Assembly: GCF_024166365.1 (NCBI RefSeq)
Contig: NC_064831.1
Location: 32,866,768 to 32,930,767 of the forward strand
Source of the DNA: Elephas maximus indicus
Taxonomy: Eukaryota > Chordata > Mammalia > Proboscidea > Elephantidae
Length of the DNA: 64,000 nucleotides
Reading direction: 5' to 3'
A program made the position numbers and the translations under genes. The notes beneath the pieces were generated by a model. The model searched no databases. It had not been told where the DNA came from and was given only the letters and a program-made list of their open reading frames with translations. Shown here in pieces: positions 50,243-60,919 of the stretch (the stretch's first letter is position 1; each line of letters begins with the position of its first letter).

Positions 50243-51560
50243 GGAGGCGGAGCCAAGATGGCAGAATAGACAGATGCTTCCGTCGAGCCTCTTTACAACA
50301 AAGACTGGAAAAAACAAGTGAAACCAGTATATTTGTGACAAGCTGGGAGCGCTGAGCATCAAAGGCAAGCTTAGACAATGAACCGAGAGGCAGGGGAAGG
50401 AAGGGACCATTCAGAAGCAGAGAGGAGATGCTGGACCTGAATCGTGGAGAGCCCTCAGGCACCATTCCCGGAGTGGCTGCGGGTGGCAGCGGCGGCTGCA
50501 GGCTGGTCCTAGCATTGGACCGCAGTTTCCTCAGGGAGAAGCGGCCAGCCACACAGCCCATTCACACCTCCAGAACCTGAGCAGAAGGGCGCTCTTGGCA
50601 AAAGCTAAGTACTTGCGTATATTTTACCATGCCCCCCCCCCCCACGCCCAAGCCAGCTTCAGTGGCTGAATCCCCAGGCCTGAGATAGACCCTGATGAGC
50701 ACCTGGAGCCATCCTCCCAGCCTTGGGGGAAGGAAAAAATTTCCAACTGGGGGGAAAAAATAATTTGCTAGCTCCATTAACTCGGGGAGCTCAGGACAGA
50801 AGCGGCTCCTGTCCAGGCATAAACCGTCTGTGGACCTTGAGCACCTTTCCCTTCTGCATGGACCTGTGTGGGCCTATTTCAGGAGAACAGGCCCTTGTTG
50901 GCAAACTCCAACCATTTCAGCGGAGTGGTGGAGAGGTGAGTGTTTGACGTTTGACATTGCTTTGCCTATTAAACAAGGTCCTCACCTACCCACAACAGGG
51001 ACCTAAGGACTGGTGGCTCCACTTGGGTCACCCAGCCACCCGAGACAGGGGCCCAGGGATAACTGGTACCTCCCAGTCCTTACAACAAAGTCTTTGGATG
51101 CCCATGTTCTCTCTGCAGAGCCCGCCTACCTGCACACTCTAGGGAACAGAGATGCGTTTTCCTCAGAGACACTTGGGGGTTGGTTCTCAGCCCCCTGCCT
51201 TGTTCAGAGCGTGACCCCCTGTTGCAATCAGATATGGGTATATACGCCAATCACCCCGCCCCTCTAAGACTGTAGGACAGAGCCTGTACCACACACTTGA
51301 TATCAGCTACCTGGAAACCTGAGCTGAATTCATACAAGAAAACTGAATGGACTCCTAGACCGATATACCTGATAACAGCTCTAGCCAGCTGGGAACAGGA
51401 CACTAGAGCTCCAAAAGCAAAAATAATCAAGCTAGCTCACTCAATCAACCCACAGGGGTATAACAAAACAAAACAAAGCAAGCAGCTATGACACAGTAAA
51501 CAAGCATAAACTAATACAATAACTTATAGATGGCTTGGAGACAACAGTCAATATCAAATC
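50243..51560 (+). promoter_or_regulatory. L1 copy C 5' UTR
   Basis: Related to 6585-7978 but with more CpG sites left (for example 'gtgaaaccagtat', 'gcagcggcggctgc' near 50488), consistent with younger age. It contains a C-run at 50632-50643. The opposed open frames are not genes. Confidence 0.65.
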
Positions 51561-51700
51561 ACATAAAGAAACAGGCCATGATCACCTCAACAGGCTCTCA
51601 AAAACAAAGAATCCAGGGATCTTCTAGATGAAAGTGCATTCCTAGAATTACCAGATGCAGAATATAAAAGTTTAATATACAAAACCCTTCAAGACATCCT
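51561..51700 (+). pseudogene. L1 ORF1 stub (copy C)
   Basis: Matches the first roughly 140 bases of ORF1 in copy A (7979-8115), then jumps at GAATG 51701-51705 to the start of the ORF2 region (9376 in copy A). Nearly all of ORF1 and the inter-ORF spacer are missing. Confidence 0.85.
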
Positions 51701-51705
51701 GAATG

Positions 51706-52510
51706 TAAATGGACTAAATGCAGCAATAAAGAAAGAGAGTGGCAGGACAGATTAAAAAACAAGATCCATCTCTATGCTGCCTACAAGAGACATACCTTAG
51801 ACTTAGAGACACAAACAAACTAAAACTCAAAGGATGGAAAAAAATATATCAAGCAAACAACAATCAAAAGAGAGAAGTAGTGGCAATATTAATTTCTGAC
51901 AAAATAGACTTTAAAGTTAAGTCCATCAGAAAGGATAAGGAAGGACACTATATAATGATTAAAGGACAATACACCAAGAAGATATAACCGTATTAAATAT
52001 TTATGCACCCAATGACAGGGCTGCAAGATACATAAAACAAACTCTATCAGCATTGAAAAGTGAGCTAGACAGCTCCACAGTCATAGTAGGAGACTTGAAC
52101 ACACCACTTTCGGTGAAGGACAGGACATTCAGAAAGAAGCTCAATAAAGACACGGAAGATCTAAATGCCACAATCAACCAACTTGACCTAGTAGACATAT
52201 GCAGAACACTCCATCCAACAGCAACCAAGTATACTTTCTTTTCTAGTGCACATGGAACATTCTGTAGAATAGACCACATATTAGGTCATAAAGCAAGCCT
52301 TAGAAGAATGCAAAATATTGAAATATTAAACAAAGCATCTTCTCTGACCATAAGGCCATAAAAGTGGAAATCAAGAACGGGAAAAGAAATCAAACACTTG
52401 GAAACTAAACAACACCCTGCTCAAAAAAGACTGGATTATAGAAGACATTAAGGATGGAATAAAGAAATTCATAGAATCCAATGAGAATGCAAACACTTCC
52501 TATCAGAACC
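51706..52510 (+). pseudogene. L1 ORF2 endonuclease relic (copy C)
   Basis: Contains 'CLQETYLRLRDTNK', 'IVGDLNTPL', 'CRIDHIL' and the SDHKA region in slightly shifted frames. One frameshift lies near 51985 and another near 52345. GDFN is changed to GDLN and SRIDH to CRIDH. Confidence 0.85.
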
Positions 52511-52530
52511 TTTGGGACACAGCTAAAGCA

Positions 52531-53946
52531 GTGCTCAGAGGCCAATTTATATCAATAAATGCACACATCCATAAAGAAGAAAGGGCCAAAATCAAAGAAC
52601 TATCCCTACAACTTGAACAAATAGAAAGAGGGCAACAAAAGAAACCCACAGGAACCAGAAGAAAACAAATAATAAAAATTAGAGCTGAACTAAATGAAAT
52701 AGAAAACAGAAAAACAACTGAAAGAATTAGCAAGATCAAAAGCTGGTTTTTTGAAAAATTCAACAAAATTGATAAACCATTGGCCAAACTGACAAAAGAA
52801 AAACAGGAGAGGAAGCAAATAACCCAAACGAGAGATGAGATGGATGATATTAAAACAGACTCAACTGAAATTAAAAGAATCATATCAGATTACTATGAAA
52901 AACTATACCCAAACAAATCTGAAAACCTAGAAGTGGATGAATTCCTAGAAACACACTACCTACCTAAACTAACAAAAACAGAGGTAGAACAACTAAATAG
53001 ACCCGTAACAAAAGAAGAGATTGAAAAGGTAATCGAAAAACTCCCAACAAAAAAAAGCCCTGGTCCGGACGGCTTCGCTGCAGAGTTCTACCAAACTTTC
53101 AGAGAAGAGTTAACACCACTACAACTAAACGTATTTCAGAGCATAGAAAAGGATGGAATACTGCCAAACTCATTCTATGAAGTCACCATATCCCTGGTAC
53201 CAAAACCAGGTAAAGACACCACAAGAAAGGAAAATTATAGGCCTATATCCCTCATGAACATAGAAGCAAAAACCCTCGACAAAATTCTAGCCAACAGAAT
53301 TCAACAAGATATCAAAAAAATAATTCACCATGACCAAGTGGGATTCCTACCAGGTATGCAGGGATGGTTCAACATTAGAAAAACAATTAATGTAATCCAC
53401 CACATAAATAAAACAAAACACAAGAATCACATGATTTTATCAATTGATGCAGAAAAGGCGTTTGACAAAGTTCAACACTCATTCATGATAAAAACTCTCA
53501 GCAAAATAGGAATAGAAGGAAAATTTCTCAACATAATAAAGGGCATTTATACAAAGCCAACAGCCAACATCACCTTAAATGGAGAGAGCCTGAAAACATT
53601 CCCACTGAGATCGGGAACCAGACAAGGATGCCCTTTATCACCACTCTTATTCAACATTGTGCTGGAAGTCCTAGCCAGAGCAATTAGGCTAAATAAAAAA
53701 ATAAAGGGCATCCAGATTGGCAAGGAAGAAGTAAAAGTATTTCTATTTGCAGATGTCATGATCTTATACACAGAAAACCCTAAGGAATCCTCCAGAAAAC
53801 TACTGAAACTAATAGAAGAGTTCAGCAGAGTATCGGGATACAAGATAAACATACAAAAATCAGTTGGCAGCAGAGCAAGGGTGGGGGTTTGGGGACTATG
53901 GCTTAAGGGGACTTCTAAGTCAATTGGCAAAATAATTCTATTATGA
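52531..53946 (+). pseudogene. L1 ORF2 reverse transcriptase, long open part (copy C)
   Basis: Open for 471 codons. Reverse-transcriptase landmarks in order are '[14 protein letters not shown]', '[13 protein letters not shown]', '[16 protein letters not shown]', '[16 protein letters not shown]', '[16 protein letters not shown]' and 'FADVMILY'. The second catalytic Asp of the usual FADD is Val (codon GTC, 53755-53757). The last 26 codons come from the inserted L1 3' UTR. It is cut off from the endonuclease upstream. Confidence 0.92.
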
Positions 53947-54652
53947 AAACATTCTGCATCCCACTTTGAAATGTGGCGTCTGGGGTCTTAAATGCTAACA
54001 AGCGGCCATCTAAGATGCATCAATTGGTCTCAACCCACCTGGATCAAAGGAGAATGAAGAACACCAAGGTCTCACGATAACTAAGAGCCCAAGAGACAGA
54101 AAGGGCCACATGAACTAGAGACTTACATCATCCTGAGACCAGAAGAACTAGATGGTGCCTGGCTACAACCAGTGACTGCCCTGGCAGGGAGCACATCAGA
54201 GAATCCCTGATGGAGCAGGAGATCAGTGGGATGCAGACCCCAAATTCTCACAAAAAGACCATACTTAATGGTCTGACTGAGACTAGAGGAATCCCGGCGG
54301 GCATGGTCCCCAAACCTCCTGTTGGCCCAGGACAGGAACCATTCCCGAAGACAACTCAGCAGACATGAAAGGGACTGGACAGTGGGTAGGAGAGAGATGC
54401 TGATGAAGAGTGAGCTAATGATATCAGGTGGACACTTGAGACTGTGTTGGCATCTCCTGTCTGGAGGGGGGATGGGAGGATAGAGAGAGTTGGAAGCTGG
54501 CAAAATTGTCACGAAAGGAGAGACTGGAAGGGCTGACTCATTAGGGGTAGAGCAAGTGGGAGAACGGAGTAAGGTGTATATAAACTTATATGTGACAGTC
54601 TGACTTGATTTGTAAACGTTCACTTGAAGCTCAATAAAAGTTAATTAAAAAA
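53868..54652 (+). mobile_element. L1 3' UTR nested inside L1 ORF2
   Basis: A 785-base, 5'-truncated L1 copy consisting only of 3' UTR, ending 'gctcaataaaagttaatt' plus poly(A). It is flanked by aaaaatcagttgg at 53855-53867 and 54653-54665. The host ORF2 resumes exactly at the second duplicate. The minus-strand 166-codon frame (54123-54623) is in this non-coding segment and is not a gene. Confidence 0.95.
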
Positions 54653-54665
54653 AAAAATCAGTTGG

Positions 54666-55728
54666 ATTCATCTACACCAACAAAAAGAACATCGAGGAGG
54701 GAATCACCAAATCAATGCCATTTACAGTAGCCCGCAAGAAAACAAAATACTTAGGAATAAATCTTACCAGAGATGTAAAAGACTTATACAAAGAAAACTA
54801 CAGTACACTTCTGCAAGAAACGAAAAGAGACTTACATAAGTGGAAGAACATACCTTGCTCATGGATAGGAAGACTTAACATTATAAAAATGTCTATTCTA
54901 CCAAAAGCGATTTATACATTTAATGCAATTCCGATCCAAATCCCAACCACATTCCTTAATGAGATGGAGAAACAAATCACCAATTTCATATGGAAGGGAA
55001 AGAGGCCCCGGATAAATAAGACATTACTGAAAAAGAAGAACAAAGTAGGAGGCCTTACTTTACCTGATTTTAGAACCTATTATACTGCCACAGTAGTCAA
55101 GACAACCTGGTACTGGTACAACAGATACATGGACCAATGGAACAGAATTGAGAATCCAGACATAAATCCATCCACATATGAGCAGCTGATATTTGACAAA
55201 GGCCCCAAAACAGTTAAATGGGGAAAAGACAGTCTTTTTAACAAATGGTGCTGGCATAACTGGATATCCATCTGCAAAAAAATGAAACAAGACCCATACC
55301 TCACTCCATGCACAAAAACTAACTCAAAATGGATCAAAGAACTAAATATAAAATCTAAAATTATAAAGATCATGAAAGAAAAAATAGGGACAACGTTAGG
55401 AGCCCTAATACATGGCATAAACAGAATAGAAAACATTATAAAAAACGTGGAAGAAAAACTAGATAACTGGGAGCTCCTAAAAATCAAACACTTATGCTCA
55501 TCCAAAGACTTCACCAAAAGAGTAAAAAGACTACCTACAGACTGGGAAAAATTTTTTAGCTATGACATTTCTGATCAGCCCCTGATCTCTAAAATCTACA
55601 TAATACTGCAAAAACTCAACTGCAAAAAGACAAATAACCCAATTAAAAAATGGGCAAAAGATATGAATAGACACTTCACTAAAGAAGACATTCAGGTAGG
55701 TAACAGATATATGAGGAAATGTTCATGA
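54666..55728 (+). pseudogene. L1 ORF2 C-terminal part (copy C)
   Basis: Open for 337 codons from 54715. It encodes the region after the reverse transcriptase ('[19 protein letters not shown]', 'WKGKRPRINKTLL', '[15 protein letters not shown]'). It ends at a stop (TGA 55726-55728) close to the normal end of L1 ORF2. Confidence 0.88.
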
Positions 55729-57254
55729 TCATTAGCCATTAGAGAAATGCAAATCAAAACTACAATGAGATTTCATCTCACTCCAATAAGGCTGGCATTA
55801 ATCCAAAAAACACAAAAGAATAAATGTTGGAGAGGCTGTGGAGAGATTGGAACACTTTTACACTGCTGGTGAGAGTGTCAAATGGTACAACCACTTTGGA
55901 AATCAATTTGGTGCTTCCTTAAAAAGCCAGAAATAGAGCTACCATACGATCCAGCAATCCCACTCCTTGGAATATATCCTAGAGAAATAAGAGCCTTTAC
56001 ATGAGCAGAAATATGCACACCCATGTTTATTGCAGCACTGTTTACAATAGCAAAAACATGGAAGCAACCAAGGTGCCCATCAATGGATGAATGGATAAAT
56101 AAATTATGGTATATTCACACAATGGAATACTATGGATCGATAAAGAACAGTGAGGAATCTGTGAAACATTTCATAACATGGAGGAACCTGGAAGGCATTA
56201 TGCTGAGTGAAGTTAACCAAATCAGTTGCAAAAGGACAAATATTGTATAAGACCACTGTTATAAGAATTTGAGAAATTGTTTAAACTGAGAACACATTCT
56301 TTTGTGGTTACGAGAGGTGGGAGGGAGGGAGGGTGGGAGAGGGTTATTCACTAATTAGTAGATAAGAACTACTTTAGGTGAAGGGAAAGACAGCACATAG
56401 TACAGAGGAGGTCAGCACAATTGGACTAAACCAAAAGCAAAGATGTTTCCTGAATAAACTGAATGCTTTGAAGGCCAGCGTAGCAGAGGCAGGGGTCTGG
56501 GGACCATGGTTTCAGGTGACATCTAAGTCAATTGGCATAATAAAATCTGTTAACAAAACATTCTGCATCCCACTTTGAAGAGTGGCATCTGGGATCTTAA
56601 ACACTAGCAAGCAGCCATCTAAGATGCATCAATTGGTCTCAACCCACCTGGATCAAAGGAGAATGAAGAACACCAAGGACACAAGGTGATTACAAGCCCA
56701 AGAGCCAGAAAGGGCCACATGAACCAGCGACTACATCATCCTGAGACCAGAAGAAGAACCTGTGCCCAGCTACAACCAATGACTGCCCTAACAGGGAACA
56801 CAACAGAGAACCCCTGAGGGAGTGGGAGAGCAGTGGGATGCAGACCCCAAATTCTCATAAAAAGACCAGACTTAATGGTCTGACTGAGACTGGAACACCC
56901 CAGTGGCCATGGTCCCCAGACCTTCTGTTGGCCCAGGACAGGAGCCATTCCCGAAGCCAGCTCTTCAGACATGGACAATGGGATGGAGAGGGATGCCGGT
57001 GAGGAGTGAGCTTCTTGGATCAGGTGGACACTTGAGACTATGTTGGCATCTCTGGCCTGGAGGGGAGATGAGAGGGTAGAGGGGGTTAGAAGCTGGTGAA
57101 AAGGACACGAAAAGAGAGAGTGGAGGGAGACATTAGGGGGAGAGTAATTGGGAGTGTGTAGCAAGATGTATATGGGTTTTTATGTGAGAGACTGACTTGA
57201 TTTGTAAACTTTCACTTAAAGCACAGTAAAAATTATTTAAAAAAAAAAAAAAAA
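55729..57254 (+). repeat. L1 copy C 3' UTR and tail
   Basis: About 55729-56270 still aligns with ORF2-end sequence of copies A and B2 (out of frame); then come a G-rich tract, the typical 3' UTR and 'cacttaaagcacagtaaaaatt' plus A-run. Confidence 0.8.
56319..56343 (+). other. G-rich tract in L1 copy C 3' UTR
   Basis: Six GGG runs separated by one to three bases, a strong G-quadruplex candidate on the L1 sense strand. The matching positions of copies A (13343-13360, weaker) and B2 (40993-41014) are also G-rich. Confidence 0.8.
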
Positions 57255-57266
57255 GCTTGGAAAAGG

Positions 57267-58020
57267 CCTTTGGGTTCACGGAACTACCTGGAAGAACCTT
57301 GAATGTGCTAATTTTGATCAGAAGCTTGATTCATAAGACCTGAGTAGGGTAATGGAAATGGCCATAAGCAAATTTCTGTAAGTAGTCCAGAAACCTCAAG
57401 ATAGGTCCAAATGACTGTGAGAGTGCCTCTGGTCGATCCCTTAGTGGATAAACCAAAGGTCCTGAGAAGAAATGATCTTGCTTCTGGAGGGAATTCAGTT
57501 CGAGACTGAGGTGGAGATTTTTTTGACTAGCATGAGAGAATAGCAACCTCAAGAGTCAGAAATAAAGAACAGTGCTTTTGACAAGTTAGGTGGTAAATGA
57601 AGGATGATTTTAAAGACAATGCATCCATTCACACATTCATTTGTGTATCTACTCATTCATTAGTGTTAGGTATTGTGGAAAAAAAAAAAAAGGCAGGAGG
57701 AAAAAACACAGGCCCTGCCTACAGGGATCCTATGGCCTACTATGCTAAGGAAAGCGAGTAATTTGACTCTGTATACTTATATTTTACCTCATCTGTATAT
57801 GGATTGCGCTCAGTGACACCTTTTAATGGTACATAAAACAACATTTAAACTACCATAAAATCCATATACGGTGAAAATATGGAGTAGTGGGGGCACCTGA
57901 CCTCCTCTAACTTCACGAGAGAGAGAGAGAGAGAGAGAGAATCACCATTAGCATCAGCCCAAAGCTGATTCCTATGAAGCGGAAGTCAGACAGGCCTTCT
58001 CTCTCCAACCTTTTTACCAT
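57267..58020. other. L1 flank, no gene; GA microsatellite
   Basis: No coding signal seen. A (GA)n tract lies at 57917-57941 and an A-run at 57679-57691. Confidence 0.5.
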
Positions 58021-58620
58021 GTCTGACACCCACCATCCCTCCCATGGCACTCTCTACTTCTCTGCTGGGTTTGATCATTGTTGCAATGTCCACGCAGAAC
58101 TCACAGAAAGTGTTCATGATTATGAGGTTTATTAGGAATGACTCAAGATACAGTTCTTCAGTCTGGACAGCTTCACTCAGCTGTGCCCACAGACAGGCCT
58201 CTTTCTGGCCCTCAGCCTCTCAGCCTCACCTCTGCCCATCTTTGGCAAGTGTCACAAAGCTCCTAGTTTTGTGGGTCAACAAACCCCACTGCAGCTGTCT
58301 CCTGCCAGTCTCCTGGTTTCTGCCATCTCAGGCTGCTATTGCTCTTGCTACTACTGTCCCACCGTCTCTTGCTGTCTTCGGTATTAGAGCTCCTCTCTCT
58401 CTCTCTCTCCGCGTCTCCCTTTGAGCCTAGCAGGATAGCAAAACTGACCAATCCCCTTGTTAGGGTTCCATACACCTTGTTTACATGGTCCCACCCCCAC
58501 ACAAAAGTTCCATGTACCTTATTTGCTTTAGCAGCAAGCTGTCCAATCCTCTTGGTGGGCCGTAAGCACCTTATTCGCATAGTCTTACAGGATCATTGTG
58601 TGAAAGTCACAAAAACTATG
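58021..58620 (-). mobile_element. Probable ERV LTR, minus orientation
   Basis: On the minus strand there is a GA-rich middle and then 'cctaataaacctcataatc', an AATAAA-type signal followed by a short GT-containing tail, the layout of an LTR R/U5 region. No second LTR or clear duplication was found. Long open frames on both strands here have no domain. Another class of repeat remains possible. Confidence 0.4.
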
Positions 58621-58984
58621 GGTAGAAAGGCCAGATCAAGTAGTTCACTTCACCGTACATGGTCAAGACAAATTTACAAAACCTTCAAAAAGATCGTGCA
58701 TGCTGTTTAAGCTTTTGGTCTGGATAAATATCTACATAGACGCTTGCTACTCTCTACTCCCAAAATCTATGTTGCAAATAGCATAGTCTCCTTAAGCATG
58801 GAATATTCTCTTAAATAGCTTGAAGATCCTCTTAAGTAGGGTCTATGCAATAGAATTCATTGAAACAAGATTTTTATTTCTAAATTAGTATGTAGTCTTT
58901 CAATAGTGTTAACTAGGTGCATAGTGACTTTTATCTTTTCAGTAGGTCCTTAACTCTCAGACTTTCTCAAAAGCTGTGAGGCCA
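58621..58984. other. No gene seen
   Basis: AT-rich sequence with no recognised feature. Confidence 0.4.
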
Positions 58985-59160
58985 TGTAATATGGTAGAAA
59001 GGGAACTGATTTTAAAATTAATTGACATGGCTTCAACCCCAGCTTCCTCACCTACTAGTTTTGCAACCGCAAGCAAGTCATTTAATCTCAGTTTAAGCCT
59101 TGAATCCTCTGAGCTTTAGGTCCCTATAAAATGGAGATCGTAATGCTTGCCCTGCCCAGT
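58985..59160 (+). mobile_element. MIR SINE
   Basis: 'atatggtagaaagggaactg', 'catggcttcaaccccagcttcc', 'gcaaccgcaagcaagtcatttaatctc' and 'ccctataaaatggagatcg' follow the MIR order. Confidence 0.75.
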
Positions 59161-59509
59161 ATATTGTTTATTGCACACTGTCAGTAAAAGTAAAATAAAC
59201 ACACAGTGATTTTTTTGTGTTGTTATTACTATCATTTCAGGCCTTGAACATACACCAGCATCCAGGGAGGTATTTCTGAGTACCTTAAAATATGAGCTCA
59301 GACTGAATTTCTCTTTTTCTCTGCTAAAATAACATGAAAACTTATGTTTTCTATTTCTATTTCTGTTTCTGTATTTTTCCTTCCCGGTAATTGTAAAATG
59401 CAAAGTGGTTTAAGTAATTTAAGTCTCTGGTAGTCACACTGAAAAAACTCTAAAAAAGGTAGAAATTTTTTTTTAAGGTAAACTTTTCATAAATGAAGAA
59501 GCATATTTT

Positions 59510-60465
59510 AATCTCTATAGAAATGACTAAAAGAATAACAAGGTACAACAAAAAGTTAATTGAAGATGGAATAATGAAGACTTGACTAATACAAACAATA
59601 GTGTTTCTATTAAGGAGAAATAAAGGATAAATGAGATAAACCAGCAGGCCAGTAACCTTAAACTATATCAGCAATTTAAATAGAAATGGATTAAACACTC
59701 AGAAGATATCAAACTGGATAAAAATTCATGCATCTAGTTATATTCTCTTTATAAGAGATACTTTTGGAATAAGAACACAGGCTGAGAATAAGAAGATGGG
59801 AAAAGATAGTATGCAAATACTAGCCAATATGAGATGCAGCAATATTAATACAGATAAACTAAGTTTGAAAGAGATAAAAGATGGGCAGTTCACAATGAAA
59901 AAAGGGTGAATTTAACAGCAAGATATAAGTCCAAAAGTGTGTGCCATAGCATTAACTTCAAAATATTGATAGATCTGAAATGAAAAGAAAATTCACATAG
60001 TTGGAAATCATGATATGGGTTGTCCCGACTTATGATGGGGTTTCTTTCCAATGACTCCATTTTAAGTCAGTTGTGATGTAAGTTGAATCCCTCTTTTTTT
60101 TTTTTTTCTAGTTTTCATTACTGCCTTTTGTTATCAGTATCTTTATAAATCTGATTTTTATTTGCCTTTGGGGATTGACATGAGAATGATAGCATTAGCA
60201 AATTATATGCTGCAACATTGTAGTACCTATTGCTAATGATAAGATGTACCAAAAAAAAAGATGGTTGTAAATATGGGTCATTGTAACTTGAATATGTTGT
60301 AAGTCAGGGACTACCTGTACCTCTTAGCTAACAGGAAAAAAAAAAAAAAAAAGCTGACAAAATATCAATAAGCATATAGAGTATTTGAACAGCATAACCA
60401 GTCTGGTCTAACTGATAATTATTAAGCACTACACCCCAAAAAGGTGGAAATTTTTGTTATATCGT
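59510..60465 (+). mobile_element. Old L1 ORF2 (endonuclease part), split by a DNA transposon
   Basis: 59510-60005 resembles the beginning of L1 ORF2 of an older subfamily ('atttaaatagaaatggattaaacactc', 'gagatgcagcaatattaatacagataaac'). After the transposon, 60350-60440 gives 'gtatttgaacagcataacc...attaagcactacacccc'. A 21-22-base tandem duplication (gtggaaatttttgttatatc) follows at 60444-60485. All frames are closed. Confidence 0.6.
60010..60322. mobile_element. Tigger/MER-type non-autonomous DNA transposon
   Basis: Ends are imperfect inverted repeats: ggttgtcccgacttatgatg at the left and, on the minus strand, aggtagtccctgacttacaaca at the right. It sits in old L1 sequence with TA at both sides. 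There is no coding capacity. Confidence 0.65.
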
Positions 60466-60534
60466 GGAAATTTTTGTTATATCATGGAAATGGGAGAGAA
60501 GATTAACCCTGTGGAGGCTCTGACATTAGTAGTG

Positions 60535-60700
60535 GAATTATTTACATCATCTCACTTAATCCCCTTTGTCCTCATAACAACCCTGTATGGTAGGATTAGT
60601 AAATGAAGAAACAGACTCAATGATTTAGTGACTTGCCCCCAAATCACTCAGCTACAAGTGGTGGAGCTAGAGTCAAACCCAAATTTGACCACAGAGAAAA
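60535..60700 (-). mobile_element. MIR SINE, minus
   Basis: 'tcataacaaccctgtatggtaggattagtaaatgaagaaac' and 'gtgacttgcccccaaatcactcagctacaagtggtggagc' are the characteristic MIR core and flank. Confidence 0.8.
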
Positions 60701-60919
60701 AATTGTTCCCTCTAACAAATTCCCAGGTGATGTTGATGCTGCTGATCTAGGATCCATGTTTTGAGGACAACTGGACAAGACTCTACTGTGTTTACCATCC
60801 GGTACTTGTAATATTATATTCAGTGTTGGGTTTGAAAACCCAGGATATACTGACTAGGGAACAGTCAACATCATCCTCTTAAAACACACACACACTCTAT
60901 TTTTTTGTGTGCACTAAAA

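Larger units (their letters stand above)
50243..57254 (+). mobile_element. L1 copy C, 5' complete but internally deleted
   Basis: Starts 'ggaggcggagccaagatggc', has a leader of about 1.3 kb, a short ORF1 stub, ORF2, a 3' UTR and a poly(A). It is bounded by a perfect 16-base target duplication. Most of ORF1 is deleted (junction at 51701), and a second L1's 3' UTR is inserted in ORF2 (53868-54652). ORF2 is better preserved than in any other L1 here, so it is the youngest full-length-derived copy in the window. Confidence 0.95.

Noticed and set aside
54123-54623. 166-codon minus-strand open frame
   Set aside because: It is antisense to a nested L1 3' UTR and its equivalents in the other L1 copies are not open.
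52531-55728. Active L1 ORF2 in copy C
   Set aside because: The frame is split by a nested insertion, the endonuclease is frameshifted, ORF1 is deleted and the FADD motif is altered.
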